Source: Sphingomonadales bacterium
GTDB taxonomy: Bacteria > Pseudomonadota > Alphaproteobacteria > Sphingomonadales > Kordiimonadaceae
NCBI GenBank assembly: GCA_011088215.1
Contig: JAALKD010000001.1
Location: 84,912 to 140,483 of the forward strand
Length of the DNA stretch: 55,572 nucleotides
Reading direction: 5' to 3'
The notes under the pieces were generated by a model. It searched no databases. It saw only the letters and a list, made by a program, of their open reading frames with translations, and was not told the origin of the DNA. The stretch's first letter is position 1; every line of letters starts with the position of its first letter. This document shows positions 18,220-27,045 of the stretch, in pieces. Position numbers and translations under genes: made by a program.

Positions 18220-19094
18220 GTGACGCAACAAAATTAAAGGACAAACTTTCCAAGCGAAAGTTTATTGTTGCTCCCGGCGTGCAGGATTTAATGACAGCTA
18301 CTCTTGCTGATCATCTCGGTTTTGAAATCATATATGCTACTGGCTATTGGCTGACAGCTTCTGCATATGGACTTCCTGACGCAGGTATCGCCACTTACAC
18401 CCAGATGCATGACCGTGTGGAGACTTTAACCCGACGATGCAAGGCAACGCTGATCGCAGATGGAGATACCGGATACGGTGGCCTATTGAATGTGCGTGAA
18501 ACGGTAAAAGGCTATGAACAGTGCGGTGTTGCAGCTATCCAACTTGAAGATCAGGAGTTCCCAAAAACCTGCGGACAGGAAGGTGCCAAGAAGATCATTT
18601 CCACCGACGAAATGGTGCAAAAAATTCATGTTGCGGTTAATACCCGCGATGAGATGCTCGTCATTGCCCGCTGTGACGCACGGCAAACGGAAGGTTTTGA
18701 CGCCATGATCCATCGATTACAGGCCTACAGCGACGCTGGCGCCGATATTGTGTTGCCTGAAGCAGTAACGGGGGAAGATGAATTGCGCCAATGTGTTAAG
18801 CGTTTGACAGCCCCCATCATGGTGAACATGGCCCATGGGGGGGCAACTCCGGTTATGCACCCCAGTAACCTTGCTGATATCGGTTGCGCCTTAGCTATTT
18901 ATCCTTCTCTCGCACCATTGTCTGCCTTGGCAGCCATGGAAAGCGCCCTCCTTGCATTAAAAGGTGGAACTGCATTTGGAGGCGGGATGCCCGGTCTATA
19001 TGATTTCAAAAAGTTTGGCAGCCTAATTGGGCTTGATGACATCAAAGATTTTGACAAAAAATGGGCTATGGCTGATTCCAAGAACAGCAACTAA
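18216..19094 (+). CDS. Isocitrate lyase/PEP mutase family carbon-carbon lyase
   Basis: A 292-residue protein. The fold is recognised from APGVQDLMTATLADHLGFEI, IADGDTGYGGLLNVRETVKG, AAIQLEDQEFPKTCG and VIARCDARQTEGFDAMIHR. The DGDTG and LED metal-binding positions are intact. The active-site loop reads PKTCGQEG where methylisocitrate lyases have PKRCG and phosphonopyruvate hydrolases differ. This best fits 2,3-dimethylmalate lyase-like, oxaloacetate decarboxylase-like or carboxyphosphonoenolpyruvate mutase-like members. It probably cleaves a substituted malate to pyruvate plus another acid. It overlaps the MFS stop by 4 nt and is convergent with the racemase-like gene. Confidence 0.9.
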   Translation: MSDATKLKDKLSKRKFIVAPGVQDLMTATLADHLGFEIIYATGYWLTASAYGLPDAGIATYTQMHDRVETLTRRCKATLIADGDTGYGGLLNVRETVKGYEQCGVAAIQLEDQEFPKTCGQEGAKKIISTDEMVQKIHVAVNTRDEMLVIARCDARQTEGFDAMIHRLQAYSDAGADIVLPEAVTGEDELRQCVKRLTAPIMVNMAHGGATPVMHPSNLADIGCALAIYPSLAPLSALAAMESALLALKGGTAFGGGMPGLYDFKKFGSLIGLDDIKDFDKKWAMADSKNSN

Positions 19095-19112
19095 CCCCTG
19101 GTTTCAGGCAGC

Positions 19113-19862
19113 TTAGAAGTCTGTTAACAGACGACCGAAGCCTTCAACTTTATCTTCAACGCCTATACGACGAAGCCCATGCCAGTATGTAGCCGTATTA
19201 ATCGCGATGACTGGTTTGTTCAGCCAACGTTCGGCCTCGCCTGCGAAGCGTGCCATACATAAATTGGTGCCAACCTGCACAATTGCATCCACATCAGGGC
19301 CATTCAGTTGATTTACGACGACATCATGAAGCTGTTTTTCACCCACCCGGGCAATATCAAGCCACGTGGGACACTCCAATGCGCAGTCTCTCACTGTTTC
19401 AAAGCCGTGGTCTGCAAAAAAAGCCGCAACTTGCTGGTTCATAACCGGGTAGTAAGGAGATACGAAAGCAATCCTCTTTATTCCCCCATAGGCCTTAAGA
19501 GCTGCCGCAGTGGACAGGGCACCAGTGCTGGCTCCCACACCAGCAATGGCTTCCATGTCTTTACAATATTTCTCCGCGCCTGCAGCGCCGCCAAAAAATG
19601 TCACTGCTGACATGCCCATGACCAAGTAGTCAGGTTCACATGTCATCACGCTTTTAACCGCATCAACCACATTTTCACCAATGGCATGGACGCCCGCCAT
19701 GAAACTATCATTGCTAAGCGCTTTGGCATTTTCGGTATATATACGGCTGTAGTGGTTGGTAATGCCCGGGGGTCTCATTGCCTCGAATTCAGGTTGCACA
19801 ATGGTATTTGTCGATGGACCAATAACACCCAACAGTTTCCTCACACCCAGCACATCGGTCAT
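19113..19862 (-). CDS. Asp/Glu racemase superfamily protein, maleate isomerase/arylmalonate decarboxylase-like
   Basis: A 249-residue protein of the maleate isomerase / AMDase length. The N terminus LLGVIGPSTNTIVQPEFEAM matches the maleate isomerase start. The two catalytic Cys positions of the superfamily are altered: the first motif is GMSAVTF (S85 region) and the second is QVGTNLCMAR, where the usual Cys is replaced by V197/G198 and the only nearby Cys is C202. It may therefore be a decarboxylase or a non-cysteine isomerase. It is followed by the FAD monooxygenase gene upstream on the same strand (start about 24 nt from that stop), so the two are probably one operon acting on a dicarboxylic ring-cleavage product. 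Confidence 0.8.
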   Translation of the reverse strand: MTDVLGVRKLLGVIGPSTNTIVQPEFEAMRPPGITNHYSRIYTENAKALSNDSFMAGVHAIGENVVDAVKSVMTCEPDYLVMGMSAVTFFGGAAGAEKYCKDMEAIAGVGASTGALSTAAALKAYGGIKRIAFVSPYYPVMNQQVAAFFADHGFETVRDCALECPTWLDIARVGEKQLHDVVVNQLNGPDVDAIVQVGTNLCMARFAGEAERWLNKPVIAINTATYWHGLRRIGVEDKVEGFGRLLTDF

Positions 19863-19886
19863 GCGACTTCTCCCGAATAATATGGT

Positions 19887-21071
19887 TTATCCTTGCTCCA
19901 ACCGACCACCCAGCATTGCCTGTTTGAGGAGATACTCGACCCGGCGATTATCATCTTGCTTGATTTCTCGTAATTCCGCGAGATGGTTGCCTACTGCTTC
20001 CTCTGGCGGCGTTTCCATCATTTTCTTGTTTCTGATGGTTTGCGTCTGGATAAATTCCAGCATAATCGCTCGACGTTCTGCATCAAAAGCTTCAAGCAAT
20101 GAAGCGGCCTGTGCGCCGTTTTTCAGAATATCAACCAATTTTCCACCGACACACCATGCATCATGAATGCCGCTGTTCATACCAAATCCACCAAGAGGGT
20201 TGTTTAGGTGAGCTGCGTCACCGACAAGCAAGATACGGCCATGGTTGTATTTCTTCACAACACGTTGGTGAACGCGATAAAGCGTACGATGATTGGTAAC
20301 AACGTTGTCGCCAAAACCGATCAACCGCTCGAACAGTTCCGTTTTATACCCATCTGAAAGCAGGCGTTCTTCATCCCCGTTTGCTGGTACAAGAATACGC
20401 CAGGCGGTAGGAACCCGAAGCAAAACCACCCACTCTTTTGGGTGTGCGATGTAGTTCACGTAGCATAAATTATCTATATATTTTTCAATCGGAGTATCAG
20501 TCGAGAGCGTTAGAAAATTTTCCGGATAAGTAAAGCCATCAAACTCCAACGCCAACCATTTACGGATGATACTATTGGCTCCGTCAGCCGCAACGAGATA
20601 CTTGGCACTAACTTGCTCGACGGCAACGCGGGTTTCCACGTCAACAACCACTTTATCTTCGTCCTGACGAACGCCGAGTACACGATTGTTGAAACGCACA
20701 TCCGCATTCGGACAGGCATCCAAACGAGCCGATAACAATCTGGCAATCTTGAACTGCTCACACTGGAGGCGATACGGAAAGGTCGTATGTTTATCAAGTT
20801 CGCTAAGGTCGAATTCAATATACTCATCGGTATCGCGGTCGCGATATTGATATATCGGGGCCTTCAGTCCTTGATTAACTAGCTCATCCGCAATATCGAG
20901 GTCACGCATCATTTCTAATGTTGGCGGGTGTATGGTTGACGCCCGCATGTCTGCCATGCAGTTCGGCGTCGCCTCCAGCAGAATTACTTCAATGCCCTGC
21001 CGAGCAAGATAATAAGCTGCGACGGTCCCGACCGGTCCGGCGCCAACGATAATTACTTCTGCTGTTGTCAT
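19887..21071 (-). CDS. FAD-dependent monooxygenase, MhpA-like short form
   Basis: A 394-residue protein. It has the Rossmann motif VIIVGAGPVGTVAAYYLARQ, the substrate-domain marker RASTIHPPTLEMMRDL, the DG motif VAADGANSIIRKW and the GD motif ILLVGDAAHLNNPLGGFGMN. The HPPTLE segment is typical of the 3-(3-hydroxyphenyl)propionate hydroxylase / 2-polyprenyl-type hydroxylases. It ends soon after the third motif and lacks the thioredoxin-like tail of the 3.6-kb paralogue. It is upstream of the racemase-like gene on the same strand and divergent from the deacetylase gene; their shared promoter region carries IclR-like dyads. Substrate unknown, probably a phenolic or N-heterocyclic acid. Confidence 0.9.
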   Translation of the reverse strand: MTTAEVIIVGAGPVGTVAAYYLARQGIEVILLEATPNCMADMRASTIHPPTLEMMRDLDIADELVNQGLKAPIYQYRDRDTDEYIEFDLSELDKHTTFPYRLQCEQFKIARLLSARLDACPNADVRFNNRVLGVRQDEDKVVVDVETRVAVEQVSAKYLVAADGANSIIRKWLALEFDGFTYPENFLTLSTDTPIEKYIDNLCYVNYIAHPKEWVVLLRVPTAWRILVPANGDEERLLSDGYKTELFERLIGFGDNVVTNHRTLYRVHQRVVKKYNHGRILLVGDAAHLNNPLGGFGMNSGIHDAWCVGGKLVDILKNGAQAASLLEAFDAERRAIMLEFIQTQTIRNKKMMETPPEEAVGNHLAELREIKQDDNRRVEYLLKQAMLGGRLEQG

Positions 21072-21149
21072 AACTTAACTTACAAATGTGATTGTGCTGC
21101 ATCATCAACTATCACCTCCTGTCACAATTCACCGCAGGTCAAATCCATG

Positions 21150-21168
21150 TTGTTCGCCTAACGAATAA
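21150..21168. promoter_or_regulatory. IclR-type dyad in divergent promoter
   Basis: TTGTTCG-CCTAA-CGAATAA has the 7-5-7 layout; six of seven arm bases pair. The right arm differs by one base from the CGGATAA arm of the 16.86-kb operator. It lies between the monooxygenase and deacetylase starts, suggesting co-control by the 16-kb IclR. Confidence 0.45.
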
Positions 21169-21192
21169 ATGGAAAGGTAATGTCTGGTCCAA

Positions 21193-21210
21193 GGATAGAT
21201 TATGCTATCC
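21193..21210. promoter_or_regulatory. Second dyad in divergent promoter
   Basis: GGATAG-ATTATG-CTATCC is a perfect 6-6-6 palindrome 51 nt before the deacetylase start. Its CTATCCG edge resembles the TTATCCG half-site of the 16.86-kb operator. Confidence 0.4.
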
Positions 21211-21260
21211 GTTTTTGTGATATATAGAGCTCAAACCATAGCCCCGTAATAAGGACAAAC

Positions 21261-22178
21261 ATGCTAGAATACACATACACGCCCATGCCAAAGCGGCACC
21301 CGCTGATGTTTCCTGGAAGCAAGCGTGTGGCGGTGGTTGTCACTTTCAATCTGGAAACATGGGACATGGTTAAAGACAGTGATGCGCCCTATTATGCCGG
21401 AGGGCCCGCAATCCTGCCGAATTTGTTACCGGGAAATGTAGCCGACTTTCCTAATTACTCATGGCGCGAGTACGGTCAGCGAGTCGGTATTTTCCGCATG
21501 TTTGATGCTTGTGACTCTTTTGATGTTCTTCCTTCGTGCACGTTGAACGCTGTGACTTGCGAACGCCGTTTTGAAATGGTGGAGGCTGCGATGGATCGCG
21601 GCTGCGAACTTGTGGCCCATAATTATGAGCAAGGCGAATTGCTGTGGAAGCATGCCAATGACATAGATGCAGAGCGACAAGTGATCAAAAAGACCTTAGG
21701 TGTTTATGAACAGACCGTTGGCCGCAAAGCAGCCGGGTGGCTGTCATCATCGCTGCGCGGCACTGTAAATACGCCGCAAATTCTCGTCGAAAACAACTGC
21801 AAGTTTTACTGTGACTTAATGAATGATGACCAGCCCTACCTCATAAATACAGGGAAAGGTCCAATAGTATCAGTTCCCTACTCCAACGAAACCAATGATT
21901 TTACTTTGATTACGCGCCGTGGGCATACAACAGATGAAGTTTCTGCAATTTTAAAAGAAGAACTTTCTGTTCTGTATGAAGAGGGAGCACAATCTTGTCG
22001 CATCATGAATGTTGGACTGCATCCGCATGTTTCAGGGCGTGCCTATAGAAACCGTTCCTTGAAGGAATTTTTGGAATACGCAAAAAGCCTTGAGGATGTT
22101 TGGTGGGCAACCCGCGAGGAAATTGCCGATTGGTATATGGTCCACCATCAGGAACACTTTGAACAACCCCCAACATGA
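21261..22178 (+). CDS. Polysaccharide deacetylase-family hydrolase
   Basis: A 305-residue cytoplasmic protein with no signal peptide. The NodB-like barrel starts at RVAVVVTFNLETWD (N30, E32 where classical enzymes have DD). It has the second motif LVAHNYEQGELL, AAGWLSSSLRGT and IMNVGLHPHVSGRAYR near the end. This pattern matches the PuuE/allantoinase-like and N-formyl or cyclic amide hydrolase branch more than cell-wall deacetylases. In this catabolic setting it more likely opens or deacylates a small amide. It is divergent from the monooxygenase gene and is the last gene before boundary B. Confidence 0.85.
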   Translation: MLEYTYTPMPKRHPLMFPGSKRVAVVVTFNLETWDMVKDSDAPYYAGGPAILPNLLPGNVADFPNYSWREYGQRVGIFRMFDACDSFDVLPSCTLNAVTCERRFEMVEAAMDRGCELVAHNYEQGELLWKHANDIDAERQVIKKTLGVYEQTVGRKAAGWLSSSLRGTVNTPQILVENNCKFYCDLMNDDQPYLINTGKGPIVSVPYSNETNDFTLITRRGHTTDEVSAILKEELSVLYEEGAQSCRIMNVGLHPHVSGRAYRNRSLKEFLEYAKSLEDVWWATREEIADWYMVHHQEHFEQPPT

Positions 22179-22214
22179 GAATGATTGCTGGTAAAATTAA
22201 TCAACCTGATTTAA

Positions 22215-22264
22215 TGGTTACGGGAGTAGGATTTGAACCTACGATCTCCAAGTCATGAGCCTGA
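22215..22264 (-). repeat. tRNA-Met(CAT) 3' fragment B (att-like)
   Basis: On the minus strand: anticodon arm TCAGG-CTCATGA-CTTGG, variable loop, T-arm GTAGG-TTCAAAT-CCTAC and 3' acceptor ending ACCA (CCA at 22215-22217). The 5' half of the tRNA is absent. A weak AATCA-ACC-TGATT hairpin lies just past the CCA end. In the gap 22179-22447 I see no gene, only this fragment and the AT-rich block that boundary E shares. Confidence 0.82.
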
Positions 22265-22281
22265 TGCAGATATAATTAAGC

Positions 22282-22327
22282 TATTGATTTTATTATATAA
22301 AAAATATTAGTGAAAAATAATGTGATA
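22282..22327. repeat. AT-rich block shared by boundaries B and E
   Basis: TATTGATTTTATTATATAA begins 25 nt after the anticodon GAG landmark, exactly as at boundary E (48322). AAAATAATGTGATA follows after about 30 nt in both. It takes the place of the TTTTGTGTG motif of boundaries A, C and D, so it defines a second boundary family. Confidence 0.6.
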
Positions 22328-22447
22328 AATTCATACTCCGAAAAGCTCATTTTAATGACCATGAGACTTCAACCGTTGAATTTTGGCCCATAAACTCGAA
22401 ACAGCTTACAATTACTGATATTAGACAATTGCCATTAAACATCCTTC

Positions 22448-25400
22448 CTAGAAGCTCACATTATTTGCGGTTAGGTCAGCAATGCTGATGCCGATGACAA
22501 ACACGCTGTCGCTTTCACCCAGATCAATCAACACACCGGCCTGCCCGTTTTGGGTCATGGCAGTTGCTGCTGATGTCACATCAGCGAGGCTAGTGAAGTC
22601 AGTGCTGGCAAACTCTAGGTAGAGAATATCTTCGCTGGCATCGAAGTCCGTGACCGTGTCATTACCGCTTGTATTACCAAACACGAAGGTATCAGCGCCC
22701 GCGCCGCCAGACAAATCATCGTTACCAGCACCTGCCCATATCTCATCGGCACCAGCCCCTCCTGCGACAGTGTCATCGCCGCCGCCGCCAAACAGGGTGT
22801 CGTCACCGTCGCCACCGTCCAGACTGTCATTGCCTGCGCCGCTGAAAGTGGTGTCATTGTCCCCACCTGCATTAATACTGTCATTCCCGGATCCACCAAA
22901 AATAGTGTCGTCACCCGACCCACCATCGAGGCTGTCCCCGCCAGAACCACCACCAAGCATGTCCTGGTTGTCATCGCCGTATACTGTGTCATCTCCGGTG
23001 CCCGCCCATGCAGTATTCACACCCTGGCCCGTGTTGACGACTGTCATGGAGGCGCTGTTGTATGAACCTGCAACAATCAGATCATTACCAGCACCACCAA
23101 ACAATGTGTCATTACCACTGTTGCCAGTGTTGGACTGGCTTGCACTGGTACTCAACGTTCCGCCAACAATGATATCGTCTCCGCCGCCGCCGCCAATAAC
23201 ATCATTGCCAGCATTGCCCTGCACTGTGTCGTTGCCGGTATCACCGGGTCCTGCAAAGGAAGTATCGTTGCCATTGCCGCCTGCAATAAAGTCAGCGCCC
23301 TGGCCTCCAATCAAGGTATCACCACCATTTCCGCCAGACAGTGTGTCGTCACCACCGCTACCACCAAGGCTGTCATTCATGCCTGTGCCGCTTTGCTGGC
23401 CACCATCGGTATTGGCATTGTCAACGGGTGTTACAATTGGTGTTGTGGGTGTCGCAACAGATGTCGCTGTTACGTTCAATGTGAGGGTTGACCCTGCTGC
23501 TGCAGGCCGATTGTGGTTGTCAGTGACACTGAAGTCAAAGCTCGACCGAGCCGCGCCGCTGGTACCTGCCGCGGGTATATAGGTAAAATCACCATTTGTG
23601 AGCTCTGCTAGACTTATCGCCTCACCATTTGTTACGGCACTGCCAAAATAGAGCAATTGATCGCCCGCAGCTAAGTTGAGATTACTGATGGTAACAACAC
23701 CCAGCGTGTCACCCATATCGGGATCGCTGAAATTAAAATCAGAAGCGGAGAAAACATAAGTGGCGTCTTCTGCGGTGCTCACTGAACTATTACTACTCGC
23801 GGGTGACTGATTGCCTTGCGCGACGTCAAAACTAAACGTGGATGGCGTTGCGGCAAAACTGGTGCCATCATTCACTGAAAAAGTGAAAGTTGTTCGCCCC
23901 ACTCCAAAACCATCGTCAACAGGCGTATATTTTATATCGCCGTCATCAATATCTTTCAGAGTAATGATGTCGCCCACCTGTATGGGAACATTATCATTGG
24001 TAAACGTATCACCTATTGCCAAATTGAGTGTATCAATGCGAACACTGCTAAAACTATCGCCGTCAATATCGCTGAAACCAAAATCAGTTAACCTGACAGT
24101 ATAAACGGCTGTTCCAAAAGATTCGGGTGTATTAGCCGCTAGACTTTCCGTGTGATTGGCACCAGTCGGCGCATCATTAACTGCGGTTATGTCAATGTTA
24201 CCACTGGCTATTTGAGGGTTAAGAACGTCATCATTTGCGTTGACCGTGTACGTCGCGGCACTTGTGCCATTTGCGTTTAACGCCCCGATGTATTGAATGT
24301 TGGAGCCTGTATCGAGGTATGTATTAATATCTGCGACACTGCCGGCAAGTGTAATGGTGGTAGCATTTACAAGTGTTGCAGACACGCCTGCACCAACACC
24401 TGCACCGTCAACTGGCGTAGCAAAACTACCCGCGCTGATCACTATAGTGACCGTCAAACTATCTCCGTCAACATCAGCTATATTAATAGTCGACAGATCG
24501 AAACCACTGGCTGTGTCTTCGACTACGGTGACCGTCGCTGGAGAACCGGCCGACGTCGGCGCATCGTTTGCGCCAGTAATATTGAAAGTTATGGTGTTAG
24601 GCGTGGCATCAAACTCGGTGCCATCACTTACGCTAAAGGTGAAGCTGGCTGCCCCCGTACCGTTTACATCCGCGGCCGGAACAAATGTCAGGTTTGGAAT
24701 ATTCGCTAGTGTAATCACCTGGCCCGCAGTGACGGCCATACCGGAAAGCTGAAGTTCACCCGCAGCATTGCTGGGCAGGGTATCAATGCGTACCGATTGC
24801 AAAGAATTACCCGCATCGGAATCGGTAAAAGTGAAGTTGCTAGCGGCGAACGTAAACGGCGTGTCTTCAGTTGTTGTGAGTGTACCGTCTGCGCTTTGCG
24901 ATGCCACATTTAGCGCACTTGCACTCACATTAAAAACCCGTGCAGCAATACCTGAGCCGGAACCGTCAACGCTAGTATCGCTGCTTTGAAACGCGACAAC
25001 AAACTGATGGTCGCCAAGCGAGGCTAAACCCCTATTGAACTGGCCATTTGACGTGTTTGTGTTGACCAAAAATTCCCCGTCCACCTTTGCGTCAGTGGAA
25101 TCGAAGATTTGACCAGATACGCCGGAAGAACTAGCGTCGCCTGGCGCAGAGTCGCTACGCCATGTGACAACAAAGCCACCTCCATCCAGCGGCGCGGCCT
25201 TAGGAAAGAATTGGTCGCCTGTAGTATTAGTATTAATTGTAAATTCACTGCCAACCTTCGTAGCATTTGCATCAAACCTCTGACCAGATATGCCTTGACC
25301 GTTTGCATCAGAAGGTGAATTTCCACCGTACCAAACGACAACAAAACCGCCTCCATCCAACGCAGCTACGTGCGGTATAAGCTGGTCACCCGCTGAATTG

Positions 25401-26146
25401 GTATTAACGGTAAATTCGCTACCAACTTTGGTGCCGTCGTTTGAAAAAACCTGCGCTGCAATACCAAAGCCGCTGCCATCTACTGCTGGATCAGCGCTAT
25501 ACCAAGTCACCACAAAACCGCCGCCTTCGAGTGCAGCGCTTGTTGCAAATGACTGATTTCCTACCGCATTAGTATTAACAGTGAACTCGCCGCCAACTTT
25601 AGCGCCGCTAGAGTTGTAAAGTTGACCAGAAATTCTCGTGCCGTTTCCATCCACGTCAACGTCAGCTGATTCCCAGGTGACTACTATGCCTCCGTTAGTG
25701 AGAGCTGTGACTTCGGGCAAGCTTTGGTTACCCGCAACCTCTGTATTAACTGTAAATTCAACGCCTACTTTTGTGCCAGCAGCATCGAACATCTGTGCAG
25801 CTATACCAGAGCCACTACCATCCACTGCCGGGTCTGCGCTGTGCCAAACCACAATGAAACCACCGCCAGACAGTGCTTCAACATCGGCGTGAAGCTGGTC
25901 ACCGCTTGCCAGTGTGTTAACGGTAAATTCGTTGCCAAGAGCAACGCCGTTGGCATCATAAACCCGAGCGGCGACCCCACGCCCACTGCCATCAACGTCA
26001 TTATCGCTACTGTACCAAACGACAACAAAGCCACCGCCTTCAAGCGCGACCGCTTTTGAATTAACTTGATCAAGCGATGTTTCGCTATTCACAGTAAATT
26101 CATTGCTGGGCGAAGTGAGTGATGGTGTAATCACGATATCAGGCAT
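22448..26146 (-). CDS. RTX-type secreted protein with N-terminal 50-residue repeats and cadherin-like domains
   Basis: A 1232-residue acidic protein with no Sec signal, as expected for type I secretion. Residues ~10-430 are about eight repeats of ~50 residues of the form GSEFTVNT...GDQ...ALDGGGFVVVWYS...DGSGxGI. Residues ~440-920 are cadherin/VCBS-like domains (NDAPTSAGSPATVTVVEDTA; FTDSDAGNSLQSVRIDTLPS). Residues ~940-1170 are Ca-binding GGxGxDxLx nonapeptides, and the last ~60 residues (DTVTDFDASEDILYLEF... SIADLTANNVSF) look like the C-terminal secretion region. No HlyB/HlyD/TolC genes are nearby. The C-terminal third is nearly the same as that of the 39.6-kb protein. It probably acts as an adhesin or surface-layer-like protein. 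A two-component system is encoded just upstream. Confidence 0.9.
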   Translation of the reverse strand: MPDIVITPSLTSPSNEFTVNSETSLDQVNSKAVALEGGGFVVVWYSSDNDVDGSGRGVAARVYDANGVALGNEFTVNTLASGDQLHADVEALSGGGFIVVWHSADPAVDGSGSGIAAQMFDAAGTKVGVEFTVNTEVAGNQSLPEVTALTNGGIVVTWESADVDVDGNGTRISGQLYNSSGAKVGGEFTVNTNAVGNQSFATSAALEGGGFVVTWYSADPAVDGSGFGIAAQVFSNDGTKVGSEFTVNTNSAGDQLIPHVAALDGGGFVVVWYGGNSPSDANGQGISGQRFDANATKVGSEFTINTNTTGDQFFPKAAPLDGGGFVVTWRSDSAPGDASSSGVSGQIFDSTDAKVDGEFLVNTNTSNGQFNRGLASLGDHQFVVAFQSSDTSVDGSGSGIAARVFNVSASALNVASQSADGTLTTTEDTPFTFAASNFTFTDSDAGNSLQSVRIDTLPSNAAGELQLSGMAVTAGQVITLANIPNLTFVPAADVNGTGAASFTFSVSDGTEFDATPNTITFNITGANDAPTSAGSPATVTVVEDTASGFDLSTINIADVDGDSLTVTIVISAGSFATPVDGAGVGAGVSATLVNATTITLAGSVADINTYLDTGSNIQYIGALNANGTSAATYTVNANDDVLNPQIASGNIDITAVNDAPTGANHTESLAANTPESFGTAVYTVRLTDFGFSDIDGDSFSSVRIDTLNLAIGDTFTNDNVPIQVGDIITLKDIDDGDIKYTPVDDGFGVGRTTFTFSVNDGTSFAATPSTFSFDVAQGNQSPASSNSSVSTAEDATYVFSASDFNFSDPDMGDTLGVVTISNLNLAAGDQLLYFGSAVTNGEAISLAELTNGDFTYIPAAGTSGAARSSFDFSVTDNHNRPAAAGSTLTLNVTATSVATPTTPIVTPVDNANTDGGQQSGTGMNDSLGGSGGDDTLSGGNGGDTLIGGQGADFIAGGNGNDTSFAGPGDTGNDTVQGNAGNDVIGGGGGDDIIVGGTLSTSASQSNTGNSGNDTLFGGAGNDLIVAGSYNSASMTVVNTGQGVNTAWAGTGDDTVYGDDNQDMLGGGSGGDSLDGGSGDDTIFGGSGNDSINAGGDNDTTFSGAGNDSLDGGDGDDTLFGGGGDDTVAGGAGADEIWAGAGNDDLSGGAGADTFVFGNTSGNDTVTDFDASEDILYLEFASTDFTSLADVTSAATAMTQNGQAGVLIDLGESDSVFVIGISIADLTANNVSF

Positions 26147-26304
26147 AGCTCAATCCAATTTTCTATTGCGAAGCGTGTCAGAACCTAAAAGGCCACAAGC
26201 CAATTCCAGTCAGGCAACAGAAGATGAAAAAGTGCATGGAAAATACATACGCAGAAGTGCGTATTTACGATTTGAAACCAATATCATTGGATGAGGCCAT
26301 TGGA

Positions 26305-26931
26305 TTATAAAAGCTGATTGCGGTGGGCGTACGATGACAGTTCTGCCACCGTGCCTAGGCCAAGCTTTCTTTTTATATTTTCACGGTGCTTGCGAACAGT
26401 ATGAGGACTTATGCCAAGAACATTTGCAGCAGATTCAGAAGTGTGTCCTTCGCCAATCATCCTGACCACTTGTATTTCGCGAGTGCTCAGTTGCGCGGCC
26501 ACATTGTCATGCCTTGCAACTGCATTCGCTATATCTGGTGGAAAAAAACTCTCTCCGTCTAACACCGCTCTGACGGCTTGCTCAAATTGGTGCATATTTG
26601 CGGTCTTAAACAAAAAAGCATCCAGGGACAACTCTTCTACAAGGCTGGCGGCATCCTCTTCAGAGACTTCGCCGGTCATCAAGATAATGCTGGTCGGTAA
26701 TTGCCTCTTGCGGATTTCACGTACCACATCAACGCCTGAAAGGCCCGGCAGAAAAATATCCAATATTGCAATATCAATTGTTTGGTCAAGCAAGAAGTCA
26801 ATTGCTTGCTTGCCGTCTACAGCACCAAAAACGGAAGCTACATTGTCGAACTTCCCCAGTAACGATACCATGCCCTCACGAATAAGGGCGTGGTCGTCTG
26901 CAACAACAACATTTTTAGACTTTACAACCAT
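26305..26931 (-). CDS. LuxR/NarL-type response regulator
   Basis: About 208 residues from the ATG at 26931 (MVVKSKNVVVADDHALIREG); an in-frame ATG six codons upstream (26949) is the alternative. The receiver domain has the acidic pair in VADDHA, the phospho-acceptor Asp in AILDIFLPG (D64 counting from 26949), the conserved Thr in ILMTGE and the Lys in AFLFKTA. The C-terminal GerE/LuxR helix-turn-helix is LSTREIQVVRMIGEGHTSES followed by LGISPHTVRKHRENIKRKLG. It is divergent from the hybrid kinase gene and lies directly upstream of the RTX gene on the same strand, so it likely controls RTX expression. Confidence 0.93.
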   Translation of the reverse strand: MVVKSKNVVVADDHALIREGMVSLLGKFDNVASVFGAVDGKQAIDFLLDQTIDIAILDIFLPGLSGVDVVREIRKRQLPTSIILMTGEVSEEDAASLVEELSLDAFLFKTANMHQFEQAVRAVLDGESFFPPDIANAVARHDNVAAQLSTREIQVVRMIGEGHTSESAANVLGISPHTVRKHRENIKRKLGLGTVAELSSYAHRNQLL

Positions 26932-27045
26932 ACACGAACACTTAAACACGAGGTCTCAAAACATCTTTAAAATCAGCAAGCTAGCTGACTATATTACACA
27001 GAACTTTGTTTTGGGAAATCCTATTAATGGCCATTGCTTTCTAAT

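Noticed and set aside
22650..23400. Short regular repeats suggestive of a CRISPR array
   Set aside because: Period is 27 nt in frame with Ca-binding nonapeptides and there are no unique spacers; it is coding repetition.
22650..24752. Long plus-strand open frames (Pro/Ser-rich, up to 310 codons) opposite the first RTX gene
   Set aside because: They mirror the Gly/Asp/Val repeats of the minus-strand RTX protein, have no ribosome sites and no domain.
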